Counted from the stretch's first letter, positions 8,583 through 17,346 are shown. The stretch: 39,067 nt of DNA from Oscillospiraceae bacterium (GCA_017396665.1 JAFQLH010000013.1:1-39067); one strand, 5' to 3'. Translations and numbers: made by a program. Notes: generated by a model from the letters alone, not told the origin.

Positions 8583-9908
8583 TTATTTTGAAACTACGTA
8601 GAAATTTCTTCTTATTGTCTGTAGGTTTGTTGCAAGCTCGTTTGAGCCTTCATCTGCGAGCTTAACGAGGTAATCTACCTGTCCTACTGCAGTTATGACC
8701 TTATAGCCGTTATCAATATATTCTTCGGCGTCAGACTTAGGGCAGACAGCTATTCTTGCAAGCTCATTCACAGAGTTTTCGAGTGTTTCGGAAAACTCAT
8801 AGAATACCACTTCACCGGTTATCTCGTCACGCTTTACAGTTACTTTATTCTTCCAACTATCAGGAAAAGCAAGCATAAAGCCCATATTTATTGAGTAGTA
8901 GCCGCTCATTCTGTCCTCTAGCTTATAGAAGTCCTCATAGACACTCCATGTTGTAAGATACAACTGCTTATCGGATGACAAAAGCTCATATCCCGGGAGT
9001 ACTGTTACTGTTGGTGTTTCAATAACTCCGTCACCGTCAACATCGGTTGAGTAATACCCATCGGGGCGGGTTGTTTGCTGAATAAGCTTATCACCGATTT
9101 GAGCAACGGGGTTCTGTAGCGAATTATATCTGAAATACAAAAACTCTGTATGGATTGAACCGTCCGGATTCTTACAGTCGAGGAAAAGAGCCTTATGGCT
9201 AGGCATTGCCTTACCCTTGATGAATCTGGTAACGGAGCTGGACACAACACCCATTTCAGTGATGTTTGACTTAACGAGCTGCGACTCATTAACACTTATG
9301 AGAGATGCTGTTGCGTTACTTCCTTCAACGCCTGACTGAACCGTTACGATTTCATTATAGCCGTTGTTATCGAGGTCAATAGTTTCAAGTACACTATAGG
9401 TATCTCTTCCAATAAGATTGAGCATTCCGTCCTTGTAGTTATAAACCTCAAGTATTTTATCCGTCATATTGAGGGTTGAGTAGCCGATTATAATGCTGAT
9501 ATCGTCGTTCTTGCTTGTATTTGTAATAACAATTTTGTCGATATCCGTTCCCGGACCTTCAAAGTCATACTGAGATTTCCATTTGTTATTGCCGCTTTTG
9601 TCAAGGACATTGATTCTTATACCCGCACTACTCTTAAGAAGGTCGCTGTACTCATAGAACACTATTGCTTCCTCGGTTGGTTCAGAGTCGATATTAGCGA
9701 CAACGAACGCACTTCTGTTATCACCGCTTGACGGATATTTCAGGGTAATATCGTTGCCGACGCTTTCGATAAGACACTGGTGGATTTCCTGTTGCTCCTG
9801 TGAGAGCTTTGGCGGAGTAAGGAGTGTATCAACAGAGAACGTACCGAACGAGCATCCGCTCAGCAAAAGCGTTGCACACATCAGCAGAATACTTAATTTA
9901 GTTTTCAT
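8583..9908 (-). CDS. Lipoprotein upstream of a two-component system
   Basis: I do not recognise a named family. The start at the ATG at 9908 is set by AAAGGAG ten bases upstream. A 24-residue in-frame extension lacks a ribosome binding site and reads through the terminator-like hairpin. The resulting 441-residue protein begins with a lipoprotein signal peptide and lipobox LLLSGC (C19 lipidated). Two Asp/Asn-rich loops, DLDNNGYNEI and DVDGDGVIETPTV, resemble the calcium-binding loops of FG-GAP/VCBS beta-propeller blades, suggesting an extracytoplasmic propeller. The gene is first in the operon with the response regulator and kinase, so it may feed an envelope or calcium signal to the kinase. 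That role is inferred. Confidence 0.8.
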   Translation of the reverse strand: MKTKLSILLMCATLLLSGCSFGTFSVDTLLTPPKLSQEQQEIHQCLIESVGNDITLKYPSSGDNRSAFVVANIDSEPTEEAIVFYEYSDLLKSSAGIRINVLDKSGNNKWKSQYDFEGPGTDIDKIVITNTSKNDDISIIIGYSTLNMTDKILEVYNYKDGMLNLIGRDTYSVLETIDLDNNGYNEIVTVQSGVEGSNATASLISVNESQLVKSNITEMGVVSSSVTRFIKGKAMPSHKALFLDCKNPDGSIHTEFLYFRYNSLQNPVAQIGDKLIQQTTRPDGYYSTDVDGDGVIETPTVTVLPGYELLSSDKQLYLTTWSVYEDFYKLEDRMSGYYSINMGFMLAFPDSWKNKVTVKRDEITGEVVFYEFSETLENSVNELARIAVCPKSDAEEYIDNGYKVITAVGQVDYLVKLADEGSNELATNLQTIRRNFYVVSK

Positions 9909-9927
9909 TTCTACCCTACTCCTTTCA

Positions 9928-9968
9928 TAAAAAATCAAGAACCAAGTGCAAGAAATACACTTGGTTCT
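9928..9968 (-). terminator. Intrinsic terminator after citrate synthase
   Basis: Minus strand: an 11-bp perfect stem AGAACCAAGTG / CACTTGGTTCT (9938-9968) with a nine-base loop, then TTGATTTTTT. It ends gltA transcripts about 50 bases after the stop codon. It also overlaps the likely transcription start of the lipoprotein gene (see findings). Confidence 0.8.
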
Positions 9969-9997
9969 ATTATAACACAAAACAATATTTTTTTAAA
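9969..9997 (-). promoter_or_regulatory. Promoter of the lipoprotein/two-component operon
   Basis: Minus strand TATAAT (9969-9974) with a weak upstream hexamer TTTAAA (9992-9997) at 17 bp. Transcription would start near 9962, inside the 5' arm of the adjacent terminator stem. Confidence 0.6.
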
Positions 9998-10020
9998 GAC
10001 CTTTTGAAAAGATTTTTAAA

Positions 10021-11364
10021 TTATCTTTCACCTATAGGAACATATTTCCTTGACTTGAGAACAGACTTATAAGCAGGTCTGATAATTCTCTTTCCTGTTA
10101 CAAGCTCTTCAAATCTATGAGCAGACCAGCCTGCCATTCTTGAAACTGCGAAAAGCGGTGTAAACAGGTCCTGAGGAATCTTGAGCATTCTGTAAACAAG
10201 TCCCGAATACATATCGACATTTGCACACATGACCTTACCATTGCCCTTTTCCTCAGCAAAGAGAATCGGTGTGAGCTTTTCGATATTTTCAAGAAGCTTG
10301 AACTCTGCTTCGTACTCTGTTCCCTTTGCAAGCTTTTTAGCATTCTCGTGGAGAATAACTGCTCTTGGGTCAGAGAGAGTATAAACGGCATGTCCCATTC
10401 CGTAGATAAGGCCTGTTCCGTCGCCTGCTTCCTTACGGATAATCTTTCTTAAGAAGTCTGCGACCTCGCCTTCATCCGCCCAGTTCTTGACGTTTGCCTT
10501 TACGATATCCTGCATTTCCGTAACCTTGGCATTTGCACCGCCGTGTCTGTGTCCCTTGAGGGCACCGATAGCAGCAGAATAAGCAGAATAAGGGTCTGTG
10601 CCTGATGAAGTAAGAACTCTGCAGGCAAAGGTTGAGTTATTACCGCCGCCGTGCTCTGCGTGGAGCATAAGCATGATATCGAGAAGCTTTGCTTCCTCGT
10701 CGGTAAATTCTCTGTCAGGTCTTATTGTTGACAGGATAGATTCAGCGGTAGACTGCGACTTGATAAGCGGATGCATAAACATACTCTTACCATTGAAGTA
10801 TCTGTTCTTAACCTGATATGCTGAAACCATTATTGTAGGCATTTTAGCAAGGATAGAAATAGCTGTTGCCATTTCGTGCTCAGGGCTTATATTCTCAGGA
10901 TTATCGTCGTAGGAATAAAGCGAAAGCACGGCTCTTGCCATTTTATTCATGACATTCTTGGAGGGATTCTTTAAAATCATATCCTCGAAGAACGAATCAG
11001 GAAGGTCTCTGTTTGCTGAAAGCAAGGACTTGAATATCTCAAGCTCTCTTTGTGACGGGAGGTCACCGAGCAAAAGCAGATACACGATTTCTTCAAAGCC
11101 AAAGCGGTTTTCTGATATAGCATTGCTTACGAGGTCTCTGATATTATAGCCTCTGTATATAAGTTCACCCTCGATTGGTGACTTCTCTCCTTCATTTACA
11201 ACATATCCATGAACGTTACAGATATTTGTAAGACCTGCTACGACGCCCGTTCCGTCGGCATTTCTAAGTCCTCTTTTTACTATGTAATTATCAAATAATT
11301 CAGGCTTAATTGTATTATTGTCGATAAACTTCTTACAAAGAAGCTCTCTTCCTGCCTTACTCAT
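10021..11364 (-). CDS. gltA: Citrate synthase
   Basis: This enzyme condenses oxaloacetate and acetyl-CoA to citrate. In an anaerobe it would feed a partial oxidative branch toward 2-oxoglutarate and glutamate. The 447-residue protein contains the catalytic-site signatures HAEHGGGNNS, GHRHGGAN (substrate-binding and catalytic His) and GMGHAVYTLSDPRA, and ends with the expected WSAHRFEE segment that carries an active-site Arg/His region. An N-terminal ~50-residue extension ahead of YRGYNIRDL is typical of the clostridial form. A consensus promoter lies upstream at 11397-11425, with an AGAGGTGAG ribosome binding site. It appears monocistronic between two terminators. 2-Methylcitrate synthase activity cannot be excluded from sequence. 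Confidence 0.94.
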   Translation of the reverse strand: MSKAGRELLCKKFIDNNTIKPELFDNYIVKRGLRNADGTGVVAGLTNICNVHGYVVNEGEKSPIEGELIYRGYNIRDLVSNAISENRFGFEEIVYLLLLGDLPSQRELEIFKSLLSANRDLPDSFFEDMILKNPSKNVMNKMARAVLSLYSYDDNPENISPEHEMATAISILAKMPTIMVSAYQVKNRYFNGKSMFMHPLIKSQSTAESILSTIRPDREFTDEEAKLLDIMLMLHAEHGGGNNSTFACRVLTSSGTDPYSAYSAAIGALKGHRHGGANAKVTEMQDIVKANVKNWADEGEVADFLRKIIRKEAGDGTGLIYGMGHAVYTLSDPRAVILHENAKKLAKGTEYEAEFKLLENIEKLTPILFAEEKGNGKVMCANVDMYSGLVYRMLKIPQDLFTPLFAVSRMAGWSAHRFEELVTGKRIIRPAYKSVLKSRKYVPIGER

Positions 11365-11396
11365 ATAGTCTCACCTCTAAAACAAGTTATTTAATT

Positions 11397-11425
11397 ATTT
11401 TACACTAATTTTATATGCTTGTCAA
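11397..11425 (-). promoter_or_regulatory. Sigma-A promoter of gltA
   Basis: Minus strand TTGACA (11420-11425), 17-bp spacer, TAAAAT (11397-11402), about 30 bases ahead of the start codon. Confidence 0.78.
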
Positions 11426-11458
11426 GTTCAAGGTAAATAAATCGGCAAAACATATAAT

Positions 11459-11487
11459 AAAGCCTTCGTTATAAAAACGAAAGCTTT
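11459..11487 (-). terminator. Terminator of the poly-Thr lipoprotein gene
   Basis: Minus strand stem AAAGC-TTTCGTT / AACGAA-GGCTTT around a short AT loop, just after the stop at 11496. The following tract (TTTATTATAT) is only moderately T-rich, so termination strength is uncertain. Confidence 0.6.
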
Positions 11488-11495
11488 ATCAGTTG

Positions 11496-11804
11496 CTATC
11501 TTGTCATATCATCGACAATATCAGTTGCACCGTCAACTGCATCGTTTACTGCGTCGCCGGCGTCATTTACAAGGTCATCTGCAGTTGAGCCGATATCATC
11601 GACTACGTTACTGCTGCTATCATCCTTGTCATTTCGCTTTGTAGTAGTTGTTGTGGTTGTAGTGGTTGTTGTAGTTGTGGTAGTTGTTTCTGTTCTTGAA
11701 GAATCATTTGACTCGTCCACTCTACCGTCGTCCATTGAGCAGCCTGTGAGCATCATTGCAGAAATTGTGAGGGCTGCTGTAAAACCGAGAATTCTTTTAA
11801 GCAT
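11496..11804 (-). CDS. Small lipoprotein with a 16-threonine linker
   Basis: A 102-residue lipoprotein of unknown function. Residues 1-22 form a signal peptide with lipobox MLTGC (C22). A short acidic stretch follows, then an uninterrupted run of 16 threonines (residues 40-55), then an Asp- and Val-rich tail with heptad-like spacing (DDLVNDAGDAVNDAVDGATD) that could form an amphipathic helix. Poly-Thr linkers in extracellular proteins of this bacterial group commonly serve as flexible, possibly glycosylated spacers. The tract uses a mixture of ACA, ACT and ACC codons, so it is not a simple trinucleotide slippage array. The gene has its own promoter (11852-11881) and terminator. Confidence 0.75.
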   Translation of the reverse strand: MLKRILGFTAALTISAMMLTGCSMDDGRVDESNDSSRTETTTTTTTTTTTTTTTTKRNDKDDSSSNVVDDIGSTADDLVNDAGDAVNDAVDGATDIVDDMTR

Positions 11805-11851
11805 AATTCTTTATCCTTTCCGTTATATGCATATTACTTTTAGGTTGTCAT

Positions 11852-11881
11852 TTTATACTGACAGTAATATTATCTCTGCAA
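11852..11881 (-). promoter_or_regulatory. Promoter of the poly-Thr lipoprotein gene
   Basis: Minus strand TTGCAG (11876-11881), 18-bp spacer, TATAAA (11852-11857), about 50 bases upstream of the start. Confidence 0.5.
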
Positions 11882-11960
11882 ATATTAATTATATACATAC
11901 GGCTAGATTTTTTTAAAGAATTATGGTAGAATAGATAGAGTATTTTTTGGAGGTCGTCAT

Positions 11961-14069
11961 ATGAAGACAATTGAAATCAATGAAAACGGCATAAATATAG
12001 TTTTTGAAATCAATGATGCAAATGAAATTAAGCTTTTGCACTTTTCTTCACTTGAGTTCAACCGTCAGGACATCAAGTCTGTACAAGGCACAAACCGCTT
12101 CAATCTTGTTGAGGTAAACATTACAGGCTATGACAGACCTTACGAGAGACACGGTACAAAATACATAATCACTGCACCCGGTTACAGGATGAAGTTTAAG
12201 GACTTACGTGACAGCAGAAACGGACTTGGCAGGAAGCTTGAGATAGACACCTTCGATGAAGAGAGCGGGCTTTTATGCACGACTCACTGGCAGTTCTACG
12301 ATGGATTATCAGTTATACGCTCATACACTGAGCTAAAGAATGAAGGAACAAAGCCGTTTACGGTTGATTATGTATCATCCTTTGCACTTACGGGAATTGA
12401 GAAGGAAGGCATCCTTTCGCAAAACGACAAGCTTCGTCTTACTTATGCACACAACTCGTGGCAGAGAGAGCTTCAGTTCAGAACATACACTCTTTCAGAG
12501 CTTGGAATGGAATTATCACAGCCATACCGCTCACAGCGTTCCTCAAAGCCTATTGCGCTTACAAACACAGGCAACTGGTCAACAAAGGAATATCTGCCGA
12601 TGGGACATCTTGAAAACATCGAGACAGGCTCTTCACTTTTTTGGCAGATTGAACACAACGGCTCGTGGCACTGGGAAATTTCCGACGTTGAGGGAAATCT
12701 TTATCTTCAGCTTTCAGGACCTACCGAAACCGAAAGCCACTGGTTCAAGACACTGAAGCCCGGCGAGACTTTCTGCTCTGTACCTTGTGCGGTTGGTGTT
12801 TCAATGGGCGGTATTGACGAATCTATGGCACAGCTCACAAACTACCGCAGGGCGATAAGACGCAAGAATGATGACAACGAAAAGCTTGCTGTCATTTTCA
12901 ACGATTATATGAACTGCTTATGGGCAGACCCGACAACCGAGAAGGAGCTTCCGCTTATTGATGCTGCACACGAGGCTGGCTGTGAATACTTCTGCATTGA
13001 CGCAGGCTGGTATGCTGACGGATACTGGTGGGACTGGGTCGGTGAATGGGAGGAATCCCGCAAGCGTTTCCCTAACGGTATGAAGGAGGTTACTGACTAC
13101 ATACGTTCTAAGGGAATGATTCCGGGTGCGTGGCTTGAACTTGAGGTTATGGGAATAAAATGTCCGCTTGTTGACACGGTTGCAGATGACAGCTGGTTCT
13201 TCACAAGACATCAGAGCCGCATCCATGACAGAAGCCGTTATCAGCTTGATTTCAGAAATCCAAAGGTTATAGAGCACGCTGACAAGGTTATAGAAAAGCT
13301 TGTTAACGTGTACGGCATCGGCTACTTAAAAATGGACTACAACATTGAACCGGGCATCGGAACCGAACAAAACTGTGAGAGCGTGGGACAGGGACTTTTA
13401 GAACATGAGAGAGCTTATCTCAAGTGGCTTGACAGCATATTTGTAAGATACCCTGACCTTATTATAGAAAACTGCTCAAGCGGTGGTCTGAGAATGGACT
13501 ATGCACTTTTATCAAGACATTCAATTCAGTCGACCTCTGACGAGGATGATTACAGAATGTACTGCACAATTGCGGCAAATGCACCTGCGGCACTTTGTCC
13601 TGAACAGGCGGCAATCTGGTCTTATCCTATGCAGCAGGGTGACAATGAAGAGGTTGTTTTCAATATGGTAAACTCCATGCTTCTGAGAATACACCAGAGC
13701 GGTCATCTTGCGCAGATTTCCAAGGAACGCAAGGAGCTTGTATGGGAAGGCATAAGGGTATACAAGGAAATCAGACAGGACATAAAGAAGGCTGTTGCGT
13801 TCTGGCCTCTTGGTTTATCTAAATTTACTGACGAATGGGTGGCACTTGGTCTCAAGACTGAAGACAAGGCATATGTTGCTGTCTGGAAGAGAGTCAGCTC
13901 AAGTGACACGGTTATACTTCCTATAAGCTTCCTTAACGGCAGGGATGCAACTGCAAGGCTTATTTATCCTTCCTTCGGCGGCTGTGAATACAATCTCTCA
14001 AAGAACGGAAATCTCTCTGTCAGACTTTCCGGCGAATACAAGGCAAGACTTTTCGAGATAACATTCTGA
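11961..14069 (+). CDS. Alpha-galactosidase, glycoside hydrolase family 36
   Basis: This enzyme releases terminal alpha-1,6-galactose from raffinose-type sugars and galactomannan. Its 702 residues fit GH36: an N-terminal beta-sandwich (about 1-310), then a TIM barrel with CIDAGWYADGYWWDWVGEW and GMIPGAWLELEVM. The nucleophile D459 lies in YLKMDYN, and the acid/base Asp is probably D527 in TSDEDDY. ENCSSGGLRMDY is the expected substrate-binding strand. There is no signal peptide, so it is cytoplasmic and acts on imported oligosaccharides. The ribosome binding site is TGGAGGT six bases before the ATG. It stands alone with no transporter or regulator beside it, and its last 50 bases overlap the convergent lnt gene. 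Confidence 0.93.
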   Translation: MKTIEINENGINIVFEINDANEIKLLHFSSLEFNRQDIKSVQGTNRFNLVEVNITGYDRPYERHGTKYIITAPGYRMKFKDLRDSRNGLGRKLEIDTFDEESGLLCTTHWQFYDGLSVIRSYTELKNEGTKPFTVDYVSSFALTGIEKEGILSQNDKLRLTYAHNSWQRELQFRTYTLSELGMELSQPYRSQRSSKPIALTNTGNWSTKEYLPMGHLENIETGSSLFWQIEHNGSWHWEISDVEGNLYLQLSGPTETESHWFKTLKPGETFCSVPCAVGVSMGGIDESMAQLTNYRRAIRRKNDDNEKLAVIFNDYMNCLWADPTTEKELPLIDAAHEAGCEYFCIDAGWYADGYWWDWVGEWEESRKRFPNGMKEVTDYIRSKGMIPGAWLELEVMGIKCPLVDTVADDSWFFTRHQSRIHDRSRYQLDFRNPKVIEHADKVIEKLVNVYGIGYLKMDYNIEPGIGTEQNCESVGQGLLEHERAYLKWLDSIFVRYPDLIIENCSSGGLRMDYALLSRHSIQSTSDEDDYRMYCTIAANAPAALCPEQAAIWSYPMQQGDNEEVVFNMVNSMLLRIHQSGHLAQISKERKELVWEGIRVYKEIRQDIKKAVAFWPLGLSKFTDEWVALGLKTEDKAYVAVWKRVSSSDTVILPISFLNGRDATARLIYPSFGGCEYNLSKNGNLSVRLSGEYKARLFEITF

Positions 14070-15504
14070 TATAAAAGCAGACTACATACACAAACGGCAA
14101 AAGCATCGGAAGCTCTCCGAAACGGGCATACGGTGTTTTAGTAGTTACAAGCTCCGCATATGCTTTGAGATGTGCAGCCTGCTTTGAGGTTTCTATTGCA
14201 CTAACTCTGCCGTTTCTGTCTATTACGGCTGATATTCCGCAGTTTGCACTTCTGATTACACATCTGTCAAACTCGCAGGCTCTTATTATGCTGTGTCTGA
14301 AATGCATTTGTCTTGCGTAGCTGTTTTTAAACCACGAGTCATTTGTTGACACTAAGACTATCTGAGCGCCATCATTTATCTGTGGCAATAGAAGATGCGG
14401 ATAGATACTTTCGATACAAATCAATGCACCGCAGATATAGTTATCAAAAGAAAGCGTTGTGCCTTCTTCTGATGCTTTAAGATTCGGCATTCCCTCTATT
14501 TCGAAAAACGGAGTATACTCGCCGAACGGGACAAGTATTTCTTTCAGGCGAAAGCTTTCCTCCCCTGCTACCTTAAGGGCATTATAGCGGTTTTCATCTT
14601 CTTCGAGGATACAGCCAAGCAAAATAGTCGCATCTGCACTTAACTGTTCTGTCAGCCTCTCCTCGCTATCTTTATCGAGAACTGACGGAACAGCGGTTTC
14701 GGGCAAGAGCACAATGTCATACTGCTCATCTGAAAACTTGCTAAGATAATCACAGTACCAATCGACAGCCTGCTCCTTTGACACAGAAAGCTTATCTGTT
14801 CCCTCCACCTCGCCTTGTATGACGAGCACTTTTACAAAGTCTTCGGTAGTTTTCTTTGCTGTATTTATTTTTCCATACAAAAGTGATGAGAACAGCAGGA
14901 GTGATATCAAAGTACAGCAGCTTGCGGTTTTTCTGACACTTCCCTCGCTCACCGAACGGACAAGCAGGTAGACAAATGAATTGACAAGAAGTATCAGAAG
15001 TGCGGTAAAGTTACCGCCGAAGATACCTGCAGTTGACAAAAGTTCAGGCACGGGAGTAAGTGACAGCTCAATTCTTGCCCATGGGTAGCCTATTACGGGT
15101 ATTCTTTCGAGCAGGAGCTGTCCGAATGGATAGCAAAAGCAAAATGCAACAAGGGCTAATTCCCTTTTCTTAAGCACTAAAGACGGTGCGGTGCACAGTA
15201 GCATAACGGCTGTCTGATACACAGAAAGCAGGCTCAGACACAGCAAGCAAAGAAGAATGCCTGCAATCACGCTGATACCCAGTGCGTCGTACAGCGTCAG
15301 CAGATACGCATTAAGAAGTGTGTGGTACGTCAGAAAGAAAGCTGTAAGCTTTCCGGATATGTGCTCCTTGCTTTCTACTGAAAAAAACAGGGGCACAAAG
15401 CAAAATGATGCTACAATCGGAAGCTCTGTAATCTGCATAAGTGAGCACATAATTGCAGATGTTAAAGGGAGAAAATAATTTTTCACATATAAAGATTTAT
15501 TCAT
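14020..15504 (-). CDS. lnt: Apolipoprotein N-acyltransferase Lnt
   Basis: Lnt adds the third acyl chain to the N-terminal Cys of lipoproteins. The first ~215 residues are hydrophobic, with several membrane helices, and contain the family phrase VIGYPWARIELSL. A C-terminal nitrilase-type domain follows, with the catalytic triad visible: E269 (LLPETAVPS), K321 (KEILVPFGEYTPF) and C363 (ALICIESIYP). The motif STNDSWF is also typical. Length (494) is normal. Canonical Lnt is best known from Gram-negatives and actinobacteria, so its presence in this Gram-positive type is notable. The ATG at 15504 has no clear Shine-Dalgarno and is only 35 bases from the divergent cca start, so the start is uncertain. 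Confidence 0.88.
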   Translation of the reverse strand: MNKSLYVKNYFLPLTSAIMCSLMQITELPIVASFCFVPLFFSVESKEHISGKLTAFFLTYHTLLNAYLLTLYDALGISVIAGILLCLLCLSLLSVYQTAVMLLCTAPSLVLKKRELALVAFCFCYPFGQLLLERIPVIGYPWARIELSLTPVPELLSTAGIFGGNFTALLILLVNSFVYLLVRSVSEGSVRKTASCCTLISLLLFSSLLYGKINTAKKTTEDFVKVLVIQGEVEGTDKLSVSKEQAVDWYCDYLSKFSDEQYDIVLLPETAVPSVLDKDSEERLTEQLSADATILLGCILEEDENRYNALKVAGEESFRLKEILVPFGEYTPFFEIEGMPNLKASEEGTTLSFDNYICGALICIESIYPHLLLPQINDGAQIVLVSTNDSWFKNSYARQMHFRHSIIRACEFDRCVIRSANCGISAVIDRNGRVSAIETSKQAAHLKAYAELVTTKTPYARFGELPMLLPFVYVVCFYIRMLSRKVLPCIRRKV

Positions 15505-15539
15505 AGAATTATTCTGTACTGAAAGGAGTGTAAAATTCG

Positions 15540-16886
15540 GTGAAAATTAAAAGTATACCAAGAGAGGCACTTGAAAAGCTTTGTTCAAACGGCTATGAGG
15601 CTTATCTTGTTGGCGGTTGCGTAAGAGACTACGCTATGGGAATTGAGCCTTATGACTACGACATATGCACCAATGCACTCCCGACAGAGATACTCTCTGT
15701 ATTTTCAGGCTACAAGACTATTGAAACAGGAATAAAGCACGGAACTGTGACTGTTATTATAAATAATTCACCGATAGAAATCACGACTTACAGAAGCGAC
15801 GGAAAGTACACGGCCCACAGGACACCTGAGCAGGTGGAGTTTGTAAGCGATTTGAAGAGCGACCTTTCAAGGCGTGATTTTACGATAAACAGCATATGCT
15901 GTGACAAGGACGGAAGGATTATCGATACTTTCGGCGGAATGGCGGATATTGAAAGAAAGGTTATACGTGCTATCGGAAATCCGTACACTCGTTTTGAAGA
16001 AGACGCTCTGAGGATACTGAGGGCTATAAGATTTGCTTCTGTACTCCGGTTTTCGATTGAAGAGAATACCGAGAAGGCACTCTTTGACAAGGCACCTCTG
16101 CTCGATTTTGTTTCTGCTGAGAGAAAGCTTACTGAGCTCAAAAAGCTTCTTCTTGGAAAGAACGTGACAGAGGTTTTATTGAGATACCGTGAGATTATTG
16201 CAAGGATAGTACCCGAAGTATCACGGACCTTTGACTTTGAGCAAAACTCACTGCATCACAGCTTTGATGTATGGGAACACATCTGCCGCTGTGTCGGAAG
16301 CATAGAGCCTGATGTTGTGTTGCGACTTACGATGCTGTTTCACGACACAGGAAAGCCTGACTGCAAGACTGTTGGAAAGAACGGGCGTTTTCACTTTAAC
16401 GGACACATGCTGAAAAGTGCTGAGCTTGCGAGGGTTTCTCTTTCAAGGCTTAAGTGTGACAACGAAACCAGCGGGCTTGTATGCGAGCTTATCAAACAGC
16501 ATGACAACAGAATCAAGAGCGATGCTTATTCGGTAAGGCGGTTTATTTCACAGCACGGCTGGGAGTTTTTTGACAGATATCTTAAAATCCGAAGAGCAGA
16601 CATATCGGCACAGTCTGACTACTTAAGGCAGGAAAAGCTTTGTGACATAAATCAGATAGAAGCTGCTGCCAAGGAAATCTGTCAACGTAACGACTGCATT
16701 TTCCTCTACCAGCTCAATGTCAACGGTGACGACCTTGTTGTGCTTGGACTTCAGGGAAAGGCTATCGGGAGATGCTTACAAGATACACTTGACGCAGTTA
16801 TGTGTGACGAAGTTTCCAACAAACGAGAAGAGCTTATATCATATATAAAAGAAAGGATTGGTGACTATGAGACTCAAAGCTCCTGA
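15540..16886 (+). CDS. cca: CCA-adding tRNA nucleotidyltransferase with HD domain
   Basis: This class II nucleotidyltransferase adds or repairs the 3' CCA of tRNAs. It starts at GTG 15540 with GAAAGGAG eleven bases upstream. The nucleotidyltransferase head shows GGCVRD (residues 25-30) and the metal-binding pair DYD (39-41), followed by the RRDFTINS template motif (111-118) and the RRxDD-like EEDALRILRAIRFA helix. An HD phosphohydrolase-like domain with LFHDTGKP (H268, D269) follows, a combination seen in many Firmicutes and proteobacterial enzymes. The 448-residue length is typical. The downstream VanZ-like gene overlaps its end by 20 bases. Confidence 0.93.
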   Translation: MKIKSIPREALEKLCSNGYEAYLVGGCVRDYAMGIEPYDYDICTNALPTEILSVFSGYKTIETGIKHGTVTVIINNSPIEITTYRSDGKYTAHRTPEQVEFVSDLKSDLSRRDFTINSICCDKDGRIIDTFGGMADIERKVIRAIGNPYTRFEEDALRILRAIRFASVLRFSIEENTEKALFDKAPLLDFVSAERKLTELKKLLLGKNVTEVLLRYREIIARIVPEVSRTFDFEQNSLHHSFDVWEHICRCVGSIEPDVVLRLTMLFHDTGKPDCKTVGKNGRFHFNGHMLKSAELARVSLSRLKCDNETSGLVCELIKQHDNRIKSDAYSVRRFISQHGWEFFDRYLKIRRADISAQSDYLRQEKLCDINQIEAAAKEICQRNDCIFLYQLNVNGDDLVVLGLQGKAIGRCLQDTLDAVMCDEVSNKREELISYIKERIGDYETQSS

Positions 16887-17346
16887 CAGGGTCGGGATTA
16901 TATTTATTGTTCTCACAATTGCACTCAGTTCTTTTATTTTCATAATGTCATCTCAGGATTCGACAGAATCTGCAGACACCAGCTCGGGAGTATGCGAGGC
17001 TATTCTCTCCTTCTTTGACAGCGAATACGATGACGCAACCGAAGAACAGAAGCTTCAAAAGATTGAGGCTCTGCAATTCTGGGTAAGAAAGGGCGCACAT
17101 TTCTCTGTATACTGCGTTCTTGCGATATTTGCATTTTTAGCGATGAGGTCTGTGTTTACGGCATTACCTTTCGTTTTCTCGCTGATGTACTGCCTGCTGT
17201 TTTCAATATCAGATGAGATTCATCAGTCCTTTGTACCGGGGCGGTCATGCGAGCTGAGAGATGTTTGTATCGACTTTTCGGGTGCAATACTCGGAACAAT
17301 TCTCATTATTCTTTTCCTTCGGATAATCTCAAAAAAGAAGACATAA
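16867..17346 (+). CDS. VanZ-like family membrane protein
   Basis: A small polytopic membrane protein of the VanZ-like family, whose general function is unknown. The name comes from a teicoplanin-resistance accessory protein, but most homologues are not resistance genes. I take the ATG at 16867 because AAAGGA ends nine bases upstream. A TTG at 16858 is in frame but too close to it. Hydrophobic helices lie near residues 10-28, 80-98, 103-122 and 136-154. The family signature is complete: WVRKGAHFSVYCVLA, then SDEIHQSFVPGRSCELRDVCIDFSGA. It overlaps cca by 20 bases and is followed by a terminator. Confidence 0.88.
   Translation: MRLKAPDRVGIIFIVLTIALSSFIFIMSSQDSTESADTSSGVCEAILSFFDSEYDDATEEQKLQKIEALQFWVRKGAHFSVYCVLAIFAFLAMRSVFTALPFVFSLMYCLLFSISDEIHQSFVPGRSCELRDVCIDFSGAILGTILIILFLRIISKKKT

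Noticed and set aside
9909..9980. 24-residue N-terminal extension of the 8583-9908 lipoprotein
   Set aside because: It would destroy the lipoprotein signal, has no ribosome binding site and is translated from the terminator hairpin.
16867..17346. Teicoplanin resistance gene
   Set aside because: Only the general VanZ-like signature is present. No van genes are nearby, and most family members are not resistance determinants.
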